From Cyathus striatus (lineage: Eukaryota > Basidiomycota > Agaricomycetes > Agaricales > Nidulariaceae), in assembly GCA_025738555.1 (NCBI GenBank), contig JAOVFP010000006.1, forward strand, positions 3,410,001 to 3,474,000: a DNA stretch of 64,000 bases. Direction: 5' to 3'. Of this stretch, positions 1 through 11,158 are shown piece by piece. The translations under genes and the position numbers were made by a program. Each line of letters begins with the position of its first letter. Position 1 is the first letter of the stretch. The notes under the pieces are model-generated. The model was not told where the DNA came from. It did no database searches and was given only the letters and a program-made list of their open reading frames with translations.

Positions 1-245
1 GGACCCATCGATGAAAAGCCTGCAGTAAATAACAATTGGCTTGAAACGCTGAATGCACTGCTTGACGGTGATAGACGGTGGTACTTCGTATCAATAGATA
101 GAATAGCAGTACCTGTGTTGCCCAGGCTGCGAAGCATCGAAATTATTAAGCAAGGCGACCACTTTTTCAGACAGAATGTATAAGGATTATTATACATATA
201 GCAGATAAGACATGATCCAAGGGACAGAGCCAGAACTGGAATAAA

Positions 246-2370
246 TCATTCTTCGACTCCAGAATATCCGCCATTTCCTTCCCTCCCAAGCTCACCATCA
301 TCGTCTATGTGGTTATCGTGCATGGTCCATAGATCATTCACCAAGTCCTTGAGCTCATCTGACTCGATACCGGAAGCCACCACAGCCCCTGCCCTTCGCT
401 TTACGCACGCTTCAATAAATATAGCCCGTTCTTTCAGTAGTGAAGCCGTCGTGGTCGAGCTCGTGACAGAAGACAACGTTTTGGTGGTATAAGAGTAGTA
501 GGGACTTCCCGAGGGAGAAAGCACGTTTGCAACCGGATTGAAAAATGACGGAAAAGACGTGGGAAGTGGATACGCAGGTGCATGGAACCTTTAGTCGATT
601 GTACATGTGGACAGGACACCTGAGCGAAACCAAGATAATCAAGAAAGATGAAACGTTACCTTGATACGAGAGTTTGAGATATAGATTTTGAATTGGCAGA
701 CCAATTCTCGTAACCAGTGATGAAAGATGGAGAGAAACCTCGAGTTACATCTATTCTTGCGTGTTGTATTCCGACCTAGAATTCATTAGTGGATACGAAG
801 ACTACTTTATTCCGAACGCCAACCTTTGGTATAGAGTACGCGGAGAAATTGACCACATCATGCTGTAATTCTTCAGGTGATGTTACAGGAAATGCTCCCA
901 TAAGTTCCCCAAAAGGAATCGTTCCACGCCAGTTTAACTGCGCCGAAAAGCTCGAGATGTCCTCATGGGCCCCCCTCATCCTGTAAAAGAAAACGGATTA
1001 CTTTCAGCAATCAGAACTAATTATGGAATAAGAGGTCCGGACCGGAGCGGTAACGTTGATGATTCAATGTGGGAGGACAGAAGTGCGCTTTGCTCATACT
1101 TCGACTTTCGCTGCGTAAACAACCTAAGAGATTAACTTCTTGACATAAAGGAGGTGATGCCCCACAGTGTTCGTCAACCCACTATTCCAAACATGACGTG
1201 ACCAGTGACTAGGTGCTTGGACAGGAATAGTCATGGCAGACAAATCGTACAGACTGCGCAAATGAAGAGAGTCATTAATGACATTTTTAGTACCTTGATA
1301 CTGGAAATAACTAATTTAACCCAAGTGAGTGGTTATGAGAGTATCACTTACATCGTCGACGTCAATCTGTCCAGGTATGGAACTGGAGAGGAGCGGAAAG
1401 ACCAAAGATGGCAATTTGAGTAGCTCATCACGGAACGACGTTAAGAAAGTGCTTATAAAGCTACCAAACGCATTGGCATCGTTTATCACTTGGATTCCCT
1501 GTATCCCCGCTCCTTAGCATTACATTATATTCAAATATAACAATCGCACCTGTAAGTTATCGCATTCCTCAAGGAAAAGACGGAGCGATCCATCCATCAC
1601 GTCGTTTGACTAATCATAGAAATCATGTCAGTTATATTCTCGCCCAGGCAACGTAATATTCCCCTGACCTCATTATACTGCACAAAGGAATCCACTCCCT
1701 TGTTCCAGTCACCGTTTGGTAAATCCCAGTCTGGCGGGTCCGGCAACTTCTGGATTGTCCTGGGAACGTAGTAGACACGACTAAAATCTGACCAGTATCT
1801 GATCTCCCCAGTGCTTTGGTGCAGCTGGGAGAGAGGATTATTCATGGAGTTACCAGGTTGTTGTGGGTCGGCTGACGAACCCTCCATCTCGGTCTGATAT
1901 GCGCTCTTTTCGATGGGATCTTGCCTATACTCGACGACATTACCGCCCCTATGGAAAACATAACTTTCTGGTATATAACCAGTCGTTGTTCACATACCAG
2001 GGAGTTGCGTCTTGATTTCCGTTGTCTATTCCGAGGAGCGCGCTGTTTGTCGCCAATGTTCCAAAGTTCGCTGGGTTCGAAGTAAGATAGATTGCCCACA
2101 CAGAGAAAGTGATGTCTCACCCTTCCGGTCGAATGCAAGCAAGCGTGGGCAGAACGTTGGTTCTCCCTATTTCGTAATCGATCATAATTTCTGGGGAAAA
2201 TAAAAGTACAAACGACTAACGCCGGCCAGTCCTTCTCGGAACGAGATGTCATGGGAGGTAAGTGGCTCGTCCTCAGTGTCGTACGTGAAGTAACTTTCTT
2301 GGGTATTCCAAAAGTGAGTCCCAACGTAGTTTGAGAACTCTCCTGCCTGAATGTAAACGATCTCTTTCAT
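246..2370 (-). CDS. DML1: DML1/Misato family protein, complete, multi-exon
   Basis: Misato/DML1 proteins are tubulin-related and act in mitochondrial partitioning and morphology. The start at 2370 opens with MKEIVYIQAGEFSNYVGTHF, the family's tubulin-like N-terminus. Spliced reading then gives GEPTFCPRLLAFDRKG, a VVEYRQDPI segment, the DFSRVYYVPRTIQKLP block, LRLFLEECDNLQG, the LLSSHIESSTLPLR block, a SAQLNWRGTIPF block, RIDVTRGFSP and a C-terminal region with SSTTTASLLKERAIFIEAC and DELKDLVNDLW. I see about nine short introns; the first runs 2220-2167. All joins I followed keep frame, so the gene looks intact. The block order matches fungal DML1 from end to end. The next gene upstream on the same strand begins its stop at 2957, leaving ~590 bp for a promoter. 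Recognition is by motif memory, not by a search; I am confident of the family, less so of each splice site. Confidence 0.9.
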
Positions 2371-2956
2371 GTGGAAAGCCCAGCCTATCGAGGCTGTAAC
2401 TTGAATGGAATGCTGGACGAGGAAATGTGGAAGTTTTCTGCATCGATGCGGGTAATGCTCGGTCTCGGTTTTTGCCGGAATAATCACGTGACTTTATGGT
2501 CCGACGTTTCGTCAGGGACCGAGGGAAACAGACTTCTGCAGCGATTCACTTGAAGGATAATTAAAAAAGAAGCAAAGTTATGTTCTAGTTCGCTGAAAAA
2601 TGAGCCCCGTATCGTCTGACACTCTTTGATACAGCCATTAGGAGAGATGCGTATTAGCCAACAATCACAGGCTTACCTGCCGTCGGCGGCCCTCCTCGTC
2701 GTGTTCCGGGGTTCCGTTGCATGGAATAGCTGATAAAACGCTTTTATATGAAGATGGAAAATCTAAAGGCGTCGAAGATGATATGTAGAGCGCATAGTGC
2801 ATCTCCCCCAAGTCAGCTAGAGTCCACCGCAGCGCCAGCTGACAAAAATAACCTACCTTTCCGGTCCGGAAGAACCCTAGCCTCTCAGCGGACCGTCGCG
2901 AGCCGTTATATAGCTACGCTCCATAAATAAACCAGTATTCGAATATCCATTATGGT
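2371..2956. other. Intergenic spacer upstream of DML1
   Basis: About 590 bp between the DML1 start and the stop of the next minus-strand gene. Only short unconvincing reading frames are present. It presumably holds the DML1 promoter, but I see no clear TATA box. Confidence 0.4.
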
Positions 2957-3363
2957 TTAACGACTTTGCGAAATTTGACGCAATTGGGTCAACGTGCAGA
3001 GATGAAAATAAGCTATGGGGTTCTTTTGGTCGCCCTGAGGCTGCGCGCCAGATTCCGGGTGTCTGTAAAGAAATCTCGGGGCAACGTCGGAGCACCTTGT
3101 AAACGACGTATATGCCTTGAGCAAATAACGCGTATCAGGTATTTCGTAGGTCTGGATCTCTAGTTATCATTCTGAAATTCAGTTTTAGAATCAGGATGCC
3201 CGTAATTGCCCCGTACCAAGATCAACGGATGGTGCTCGATTGCATCAAGTTTAATTTCCTCCCGTGATTTTGAGAATCGAGCTGCCGGAGAGCCAGCGAC
3301 ATATGACCGCGTGATTATCATATTTTTGTAGGCGGCCGGTACGTCAATAAAAATGGTCGTCAT
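2957..3363 (-). CDS. Small hypothetical protein, three exons
   Basis: Not recognised. The first exon opens MTTIFIDVPAAYKN and runs to EHHPLIL. A GT-AG intron, then EIQTYEIPDTRYLLKAYTS, a second intron with acceptor TTACAG, and a last exon containing IAYFHLCTLTQL and ending QSR before TAA at 2957-2959. Both joins hold one frame, which supports a real gene of roughly 105 residues. The composition is mixed and globular-looking, with no signal peptide or membrane segment. It lies between the WOPR and DML1 genes on the same strand. The start could be further upstream. Moderate confidence that it is a gene, none about function. Confidence 0.4.
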
Positions 3364-3565
3364 AGTGCGAGACAGCTGTTAAACCTATGTTCCTAGACGG
3401 ATAGATACCAACTACCAGTCCAAAATACATGCCAACGGGTATATATAAAATTACAATGATAAATAATGTATACAAATAGTATAAAATGCAATGCGACGCG
3501 AGAGCAATAAAAATGACCAAGTGGGCTTCCGCGTGAGAAGATAAAAAAATAATGCATGTACGTGG

Positions 3566-4707
3566 CTATAGCACCACCCGGAAACTATCCAGTACGCGTC
3601 GATCTTCCGGGGAAAGTGGTGCGTAATGTGTGGACATTCCACCAATGGAGGCTGGACCACTTCTTGAATGCGGAAGGGAGGGTCTCCGACTGTGTTGCGA
3701 ACCCAGCGTATCGATCGGAGGAAGAATGATTTTTGCGTGTGTGCCAGGTGAGGGAAGTGATGGAACATAGCGCGGGGGCGGTGACGCTGAGAACGCGGAG
3801 TGCTCGTATATGGATGGAAGCGTCGACTGTCCCGAATCGTCATACACCTCGCTTTCATCTGAATAGTCCCCATAGCGATCTGCTCGAGCGCACAGCACCT
3901 TATTACTGAGGAATATTCCGGTTGGGACACGAATGTTCCGAAGATAATCATAGCTTTCTATGACCGGTAGTCTCATGTAGTCATTACCCTGTCAGATGGG
4001 AGGTCAGATTGGGTGAAGTGGAGTTAGTGAGATTGGGGACTGTACCGAAAAATAGGCGACGACATGCCACTTTCTTGTTTCAGAAGATCCTGGAAGGTTC
4101 ACGGTAACAGAGTAGGTTTGTTTGGTTAGACCATTTGGTTTTGATGGTCTGTCCTTGCGCCGGACAGGGGGTGGGATGACTGCAGTAGGATCCGATGCGC
4201 GACGAGCTCTGTGGTGGAAATGATGAGCCACTCGGAAAAGGAAAGACAAAGATCATGGGATACCGACCGTCGTGCCGCCTTAGCGTCTCTTTCTTCTTGT
4301 GTGGTTTCAATCTTCTCTTCATAGAACAGGTAATCTCCTCTCATCCGACTCTGCGACCTAAGAACAGTGTAAGTATATATCGGGAAAGACAGCTAACGGT
4401 GTATTACCATCTCCGACCGTCCGTCCATCTTAGAAGCCCACCATCATCTTGGGCTTCCTCCCACACGTATACATGGCCACTTCGAAGTTCCTCCCGTTCG
4501 CTGGCGAGCAGTCGTCTTTTAATCAGTGGAAGGAGGTTAAGTCGAACTGCCTCAAGAACGACATGAGCGTCGTGCGCGTCACGTATATCTACGCGAAGAA
4601 GTCAGTTCATGTTAGTAGACCAGTAGAAGACATAGCGTACGTAGTGAGGGATGAGTTACTGAGCCACTCCTCATAGGTGAATATGTATGTGGTGATGAGT
4701 ACGACAT
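3566..4707 (-). CDS. WOPR-domain (Gti1/Pac2) transcription factor
   Basis: Fungal WOPR proteins (Wor1, Ryp1, Gti1, Pac2, Sge1) bind DNA through a two-part domain and control morphology, conidiation or host-associated development. The first exon starts MSYSSPHTYSP and ends THPSL. After a ~70-nt intron with a CTAAC branch site comes DAHVVLEAVRLNLLPLIKRR, then SGHVYVWEEAQDDGGLLRWT, then after another intron SQSRMRGDYLFYEEK, the signature of WOPR half A. Half B is present as GLTKQTYSVTVNLPGSSETR, KWHVVAYFS and LPVIESYDYLRNIRVPTGIF. The tail (residues after LSNKVLCARAD) is Ser/Pro-rich and acidic, and ends near DSFRVVL. Four introns keep the frame throughout. The protein is compact for the family, whose C-terminal tails are often longer. 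Naming the exact orthologue needs a tree, so no symbol is given. Confidence 0.9.
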
Positions 4708-6023
4708 GATGGATTGAAAAGCAGGGGTGTCATCGAATAAAGGTGAACTTATATGATCTGGCAAATAGAGTGATGTTTATACCCAGTTTAACTGTCTCGG
4801 GGAGTTAACGGTCCACCAAGCAGAGATCTAATCGGTCGAGGGTAGAGATCTGGTGATCCATTTCTAGAAACGAATCGGTTCCCGAAGACATATGCAAGTA
4901 TGAAGTGAGTGACAGCGACAAACGGACTGAAACGACGGTCCGGAAAACAAAGGATAACCCTTGTGCATGGCTAGCTGACGTTTCAATTTCATCCGGCGGT
5001 TTAAGGCTTATTTACAGACAGAATTCAAACTCCGTTTAGATCTGTCCTGCGTCAGACCCATAGATGCCTAGACTTTCGTGCTCATAATTAGGTACCGCTG
5101 GCCTGATAAGATGTGCTATACCTTATGATTAGTTATCCTGCCTATTTTTTCCCTTCCATACTATTGGGCTAGCGATGCAACCGAGTACACTGAATATATC
5201 CAAAGCTGCTTAGCTCCCAGGCGAAACCTCGGATGACCGAAGTTTTCCCTTTCCTGGCAACGAAGGACCATCTCCAACTTCGTGTCAGTATTTAGGGATA
5301 AGAAAGTATCTCGGAAGAATGAATCGAAAAAGGCGGATTTTCCTGCGTACCATCTTGGCAAATGCGCAGGACGACGATACCACATACTTGTACCGAGCAA
5401 GTGGCACTCCAATACTAACGCATCTGCAATGAAGCCAACTTACTGCGCACTGATGACAAACTGTCGAATTCGACAAATATAAAACACATCATGAGAAAAA
5501 TGGCCCACATTAATCTAAGTGGCTTAACAGTACATCACCTTGGGCACACAACGTGAAATTATAGTTTTGACCGACCGTACTTGCTGTCCTGTAGTTATAC
5601 TCCTGAAAGGGAAAGCTCTGTCAGATAAGTGGATGTGAACTAGTGAAGGTACACACAGGGGTAATGCTTCTCGATAATCAGAGGGAAGCTGATAAGAGTG
5701 CATGGTAAAGAGGCAAATTCCTAGAAGGTATAGGCACGCGTTTTTGAGGGAAGATCATCAGATCGGAAGGGACGTGACGTCAAAAATACATTGAACTGCC
5801 CGGAATTTAATCACGTCATGAGGGGGTACGATATCAATCGTAGGGTCTAACTCACATACATCTATTCGAACATGTCGGAAACGGATGCGAGCGCAGCAGT
5901 TACAAAAATGCGCTCAGTGTTGGGTGTCAGACTCCGAGATGATGAGAGATGATGATAAACTTATGTTGGACACCCGCCTATGGATGATGTGAATGAACAT
6001 GTCGGCGTGATTGTGACTCCATC

Positions 6024-6079
6024 ACCGCTCACTACTCTCCATTGTGTTCCCTTGAATACAAGGAAGAGTAGTGAGCGGT
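6024..6079. repeat. Perfect 15-bp inverted repeat (hairpin)
   Basis: ACCGCTCACTACTCT at 6024-6038 is exactly reverse-complementary to 6065-6079, with a 26-nt loop. The stem extends imperfectly through CC/GG inside the loop. It lies in DNA with no supported gene, so it could be a terminator-like fold, a small-RNA precursor or chance. Confidence 0.55.
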
Positions 6080-7777
6080 CGAAATGAGTTTAACCGCGGA
6101 GGTATTATTAGTATCTGGCAGCTTTGACAGTCCAGTCATTCGCTACCTATGTCCTGGTGTCGTCTGATAGATGCTAGCAATTTTTGAACGAAAGGCACTG
6201 CGCCAAGACCACTACCACTGGTATACCATTCCAACTTTCCTGAACTTGTCGTCTGGGACAACTTTACGGGTACCTAGGGTATCACAGAGCCGTTAAAACC
6301 GATTATCGGCGGCGATTATCATTGATCTACTCCCACATATTATTAGTCTTTAAGCCACGAGAAGAAATATAACTCGCCTGACGTTGAAAAATGAGCCAAT
6401 GAGAGCATGAACAATTTAAAGATCTCCACAAATATGCATGCATGGGCTATGGACCAGAGGGACAGTCCAACATTAATGTACCCGTTCTCCCTATTAAACA
6501 CCTCAGCTTGGCTACTTCGCGGGAGCAGACGAAACAGCGTCAAATAGCCGCTCCCAGAGAATGCAGAAACGGATAAGGGTGATTGTACAGAGAAGAGAAC
6601 GCGGCTCGGTACGATTGCCCCGTGTACAGCATGTCCAATAAACTTTCACTTCCTTCGAAGTTCGGAGCGGATGCCTACTTGCACCCTCGAAAACTGGCGT
6701 AAGTGGGTGACTTCTAAAGTGATTGATTATGTGCGCGATCCACGTCTAATAATTTATGCGTATATTACATGGATCAAATACTTGATTTATCCGGATACTG
6801 CTGCTTGAAAGTGCGGTAGGCTGGTTGAATGAGGCAGTCATGGTTATTGATCTGGGGGAAAGCCGGAAACGTGTTATTTGTACATGTTAACTTCAGAGCT
6901 CGATGCACTCTCGATTAGCAGGAAACACGGCCCGACGACCTCAAGAAGCAACGTTTATTTTGCCCTTAACAGATGTGATCGCCCCGTGGGCACCCTCGGT
7001 TTTGTTTAACGGGAATAGCGGATTCAGACAAGATATGACGCTGAAAATAAAGAAAAGGCTTATCTGAGTAGCTGAGTAGGATGGACACCATGCGTGTTCC
7101 AATCACAAGGGGCGCAATGACGACTAAGTGGCGTTTTCAACGGATCTGTCCAGTAACTTGTGACATGTAAAGATACGACTTTTCTCCTCGAGCTGATTCA
7201 TGTTCGGGGAGAATGCACGCTAAATAGCTTCGACGGGCCGGAAGCGGATTTAGACGAATATAAGAAATATAAGGTTGGAGGGGAGTTGACTTACAAAGCC
7301 CGGATTAACTGTAACAGTGGGAATCTACTGATTCAATTAAATTGGTGGGATGCCAGTTTCTAAAATACAGCAACTGCCAAGAAGAATGAAGGCAGCATCG
7401 TGGTATAGAACTTAATTCTTTGAGTTAGATTGGTTAAAGGGTCTTGCTTCTGTGCTTCCTCGACATCATGGTTCCGTTTGCCAGGCCCTCCCGGGGGTAA
7501 TTGATGCGCTGGTATCCCGACAGAGTTACCTGCAGTGAGAAGCGTCGTGGCGCGGCGCAGAGATCCGTAGCTGAGACAACCAAGATTGTATTTTAAGATA
7601 TCCATAAACGTTCGATTGACTTCCATAGGATTTGGATCTCGGTGTTAGCGCTCTTCGAACCCATATAAGCCGGGAGTTTTATGAAGCATAGTGACAACGC
7701 ACATTGAAGGTACGATATTCATAATCACACGGAGATAATGACTGAAAGCTACTGGGAAAAAAATCACAACAAGTGAG

Positions 7778-7896
7778 CTTGGCACATCGTCGTTATTCCT
7801 GACTTACGGGCGATATGTTCACCGGTTTATCCTACGATACAAACGAACCCTCGTTTAAAATTACCGCTGTACTTGGCACATCGTCAGTATTCCTGA
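7778..7896 (+). repeat. Pair of 25-bp imperfect direct repeats
   Basis: CTTGGCACATCGTC followed by three variable bases and ATTCCTGA occurs at 7778-7802 and again at 7872-7896, start to start 94 bp apart. There are two mismatches. Its role is unknown. Confidence 0.6.
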
Positions 7897-9013
7897 AATG
7901 TGGTTATTACTTTATTATACTTAGCGGCCGTGATTTTTCTGGTGTATGTTGCTGACAAAAGCTCATGAGTGGTTTGGGGTATATAGCAGTGACGTTGCAC
8001 TGGGTTGATCATCAGCGAGGGTGTGATGTGCATAACTGATATCAACCGAAAATAAACGCACTACGTGATAGAATTCACAGCCACAGCCATACTCGACGCG
8101 TCGTCTTTATCAAATTAATTTTGTTCGTGGAGATGATTTATGAACTGCTCCACAATGGTATAGACTGATGGTAACCGTGGGCGCAGTATTGTGTTCATCA
8201 TTTATAGAGTGAAGCAAGAATGAAAATCCTACAGCGGTTGAAATAATGGCAGACAGGCGCATCAATGTGAAGCTTAAATTGGGTGAGGATTAAACGATCG
8301 TTACGTTCGCAGTAGGAAGAGAGTCAATGTTAATATTTAGCTGAGCTACCAAAATAACTTTCAGTCACGTTTAGTTCCAAGCGCATCTGAGACGCACCAT
8401 ACGATAAAATATGTATATACATTCACTTGAGTATGCTTAAACTACTACAAATACACATGTATGTTCACTCATGATTATCGTTCTTGTATGAGTAGGTATG
8501 CAGGTATCGTCCTAAATGGTGCGAGTCAAAAATTAAAGTCCAATGCGCGCTTATCGCGTCCACCACCAAGCTCCGGTCAAACAGCGATACGAAACCAAAA
8601 TGCAGCATGAATCACCTAGGCCTACATCCACCTAGACCCGGCTACACGAATATCCTCACCGCCAAAATTCCTATACGTCTGCGTCGCATCGGCGGAAAAT
8701 ACACCCTCCACCCAACATACGATCAAGGGCCACCATATAAACAATTCCAGCCTAAAATCCAGTCGATCATAATGAAATGAACACAGCGTGACCAGATAAG
8801 AAAGGACGCAAGTCCAGCAAACAATCACACTCTAAAAGTCTCGCGATCTCCGCCCGTCTCTTATCCAGCAGCATGACCAGGGCACAATATGAAGATCCGC
8901 TGTACCGCTGACACTGACGGAGGGAAAATAGACATAATAGACTATAGCTAACCGGCCCATATCGTAGTCAGATGAAAATGCGCGTCATGGTCAGGTGCGA
9001 GCGGAGCATGAGG

Positions 9014-11158
9014 TTAAGACAGAGGCGGAGGCTGAAGCGGACCGTTCATCCCCATCCCCACTCCCGATCCCGTCCCCACCCCCGCACTCCCCTGAGAGAT
9101 AACCTGAGCACGATGAACCGGACTTCCCCACACCGTGCGGTCAGCACGATGATCGGGTGCGTATCCCGCGGGATATTGCGATGGCTGCAGCCCTTGCTCC
9201 TGCTGCTGCATCTGTTGAACCGGTTGGGACTGTACAGCCTGAGGAGGTGGAATAGGCTGCTGAGGTCCCATTTGGACCCGCACCGGCTGTCCTAGAACTT
9301 GATCTAGCTGAACAGGCTGAACAGGGTACACCATGGCAAATGCTCTCCCTTCCCCACCCGCATATGGATAAATTGGATTCCCCAGCGTCGGATTTCCGTA
9401 GGAGTAGTACAGCTGTGGCTGTTGTTGCTGAGCGTTGGTAACCCAAAACGGTAGTGGATACTGGAACTGTTGGGGTGGGTACTGGATCCCATTAGGCCCT
9501 CTCTGGATTGGGGATGTAGGCGTACTCCCGGAAGAGGAGGACAAATCGATCTCTGCTAACTTCCCACTCTTCCTCTCTGCCTCGCTACTTTCCCCTTCGC
9601 CCTTCCTCGTCCACGAAACAGTCCACCTCCGCTCTCTCCTCCCCCACTCCCCATCCTTCCGCATGCCAGGATAATAATCCACCGTCACGCGATCAGTCGC
9701 AACCCACGGAAGATCGTTGAGCTTCTGAAAAAAGTTTTTGAATCGCTGTAAATAGCTGGATAGCGGGATTGAGGTTGGCTCTGTTTGCATTTTCCGGTAA
9801 TCTGGAGCTTGAGGCGGGGATCTGTATCCTTCGGGGGAAGTGTACACCTGTGGAGTGGTGGTGGTGAGAAGGGAGATGGGTGGTGCGTAGGACGAGGGAT
9901 CGGGAGCGTAGGTGGATGGGTCAGGAGCGTACGAAGATGGATCCGGTGCGTAGGACGTGTTAGCGTAGGATGTGGGAGCATTATCGTAGAACGTCGCTGC
10001 TGATCCGTCTTGTTGCGCATCTGCATCTGCATCGTCACCCCCTTGTCCCGCACCAGAAGCTGCAGACACGGGCCTCGTGAGCAAGAACGGCGTAACAATG
10101 GTCGAAGGTGAGCCAAATGGCGTCTCGTTCCGAAGAGAGAGATGGTCACGAAAGTTCGTCCCCGCTGCATGCTGCTGGTGCCCAACAACTGTCGGCTCGT
10201 TCTCAGGGAAATGCTCTGCATTCACTGTTGAGGATTGAGCTGAATGATGTAGTTGGTCCACAGGCACTGTCGCGTATTGCTGTTGCGATGGAGGCCGATA
10301 GCGGACGTTCGAATATGCCTGCTGTGGGTACTCGGCAAAGGGCTCGACGTACCCTTCAGGTTCACGACGGCGACTACCAAAAGCCCTCTTAAACCCACTC
10401 ACGAAGCCTCCTACGAAGCTCCTGGAAGTGGGGGGTGGGGATTCAACGCCGGGGGACGAACTCCCCGCTGCACTCCCAGCGGGCCCAAGTACTCCCTCCC
10501 CCGGATCGACGTTCAGATCATCGCCGTGCGAAGCATGCTGGAGGTTGTCGGGTATATGGGTAGAGCCGACGAGGAAGTTGGGGTTTGGTCTTGGTGTTCG
10601 AGAAGGAGTTTGTGGATAAGTCGGGGCGGGAGTCTGGGCAGAGGGCTCCTCTGATATGGCTGAATCCCTCGGAGGTCGCGAGTACGGGCCCACCGTCGGA
10701 GGACTGAGCACACCCAGCCCCGAATCGGCGGGCGCAATCCGTCCTGGGGGAGGGAAGCTGGGGTGATTCGAAGGAGACTGATATTGCGGATCCACGTAGA
10801 TAGGTCGACCACCAGGGGTGTGCCATGGCGAGTTCGCGGGAGAGTACCCTTGCGGTGGGAAGAAAGGTGGGTATGCCTGTGGAGGAGAGTGGATAGGATA
10901 ATAGTTGCTTATTCTCTGTCTGGGTGTCGTTGGTTCGCGGGAGAGCCAGCTCCTGCGTTTCGGGCTCGCTGCATCCCTTGGGTCTCGTGGAGAGGAATGG
11001 GCGAGAGGTGCAGCGGGAGTTCGTGGAGTTCGTGAAAGGTTTCGTGGGGTTGTGCGTGAAGAGTCGGGGACGGGCGTGTATGGGGCTAGAGGGGACGGTG
11101 ACTGTGCCTGCGGCTGCCGCAGTGATGAACGGAGAGGGTGGGGTGTGGAAACCTGCAT
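9014..11158 (-). CDS. Proline/glutamine-rich 714-residue hypothetical protein
   Basis: A single uninterrupted frame of 714 codons, exceptional in this intron-dense window. The N-terminal ~350 residues are disordered and rich in Pro, Ser and Arg, with a basic GFKRAFGSRRR segment near residue 260. Around residues 390-430 there is a short tandem array of SYAPDPS-type heptamers. A more globular conserved-looking patch follows near residues 470-530 (YLQRFKNFFQKLNDLPWVA, then RVTVDYYPG and WTVSWTRKG). The C-terminus is Gln/Pro-rich with QQQ runs. This layout resembles conserved but uncharacterised Agaricomycete proteins and suggests a low-complexity regulatory or scaffold protein; that role is inference. 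Long frames on the opposite strand here are shadows caused by composition. An upstream exon joined by splicing is possible. Confidence 0.8.
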   Translation of the reverse strand: MQVSTPHPLRSSLRQPQAQSPSPLAPYTPVPDSSRTTPRNLSRTPRTPAAPLAHSSPRDPRDAASPKRRSWLSREPTTPRQRISNYYPIHSPPQAYPPFFPPQGYSPANSPWHTPGGRPIYVDPQYQSPSNHPSFPPPGRIAPADSGLGVLSPPTVGPYSRPPRDSAISEEPSAQTPAPTYPQTPSRTPRPNPNFLVGSTHIPDNLQHASHGDDLNVDPGEGVLGPAGSAAGSSSPGVESPPPTSRSFVGGFVSGFKRAFGSRRREPEGYVEPFAEYPQQAYSNVRYRPPSQQQYATVPVDQLHHSAQSSTVNAEHFPENEPTVVGHQQHAAGTNFRDHLSLRNETPFGSPSTIVTPFLLTRPVSAASGAGQGGDDADADAQQDGSAATFYDNAPTSYANTSYAPDPSSYAPDPSTYAPDPSSYAPPISLLTTTTPQVYTSPEGYRSPPQAPDYRKMQTEPTSIPLSSYLQRFKNFFQKLNDLPWVATDRVTVDYYPGMRKDGEWGRRERRWTVSWTRKGEGESSEAERKSGKLAEIDLSSSSGSTPTSPIQRGPNGIQYPPQQFQYPLPFWVTNAQQQQPQLYYSYGNPTLGNPIYPYAGGEGRAFAMVYPVQPVQLDQVLGQPVRVQMGPQQPIPPPQAVQSQPVQQMQQQEQGLQPSQYPAGYAPDHRADRTVWGSPVHRAQVISQGSAGVGTGSGVGMGMNGPLQPPPLS

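Larger units (their letters stand above)
4708..9013. other. 4.3 kb without a gene I can support
   Basis: Only short reading frames occur, on both strands. The best coding-like pieces are 5161-5412 minus (contains MWYRRPAHLPRWYAGKSAFF) and 7160-7363 plus (ends LIQLNWWDASF), but I could not extend either by convincing splicing and recognise neither. The stretch also contains a 15-bp hairpin (6024-6079) and a 25-bp imperfect direct repeat (7778/7872), listed separately. It may hide multi-exon genes that only RNA evidence would reveal. Confidence 0.3.

Noticed and set aside
1351..1400. Possible frameshift in DML1 near the IDVDD exon end
   Set aside because: On re-reading the bases the frame continues (SSSIPGQIDVDD) to a GTAAGT donor; there is no break.
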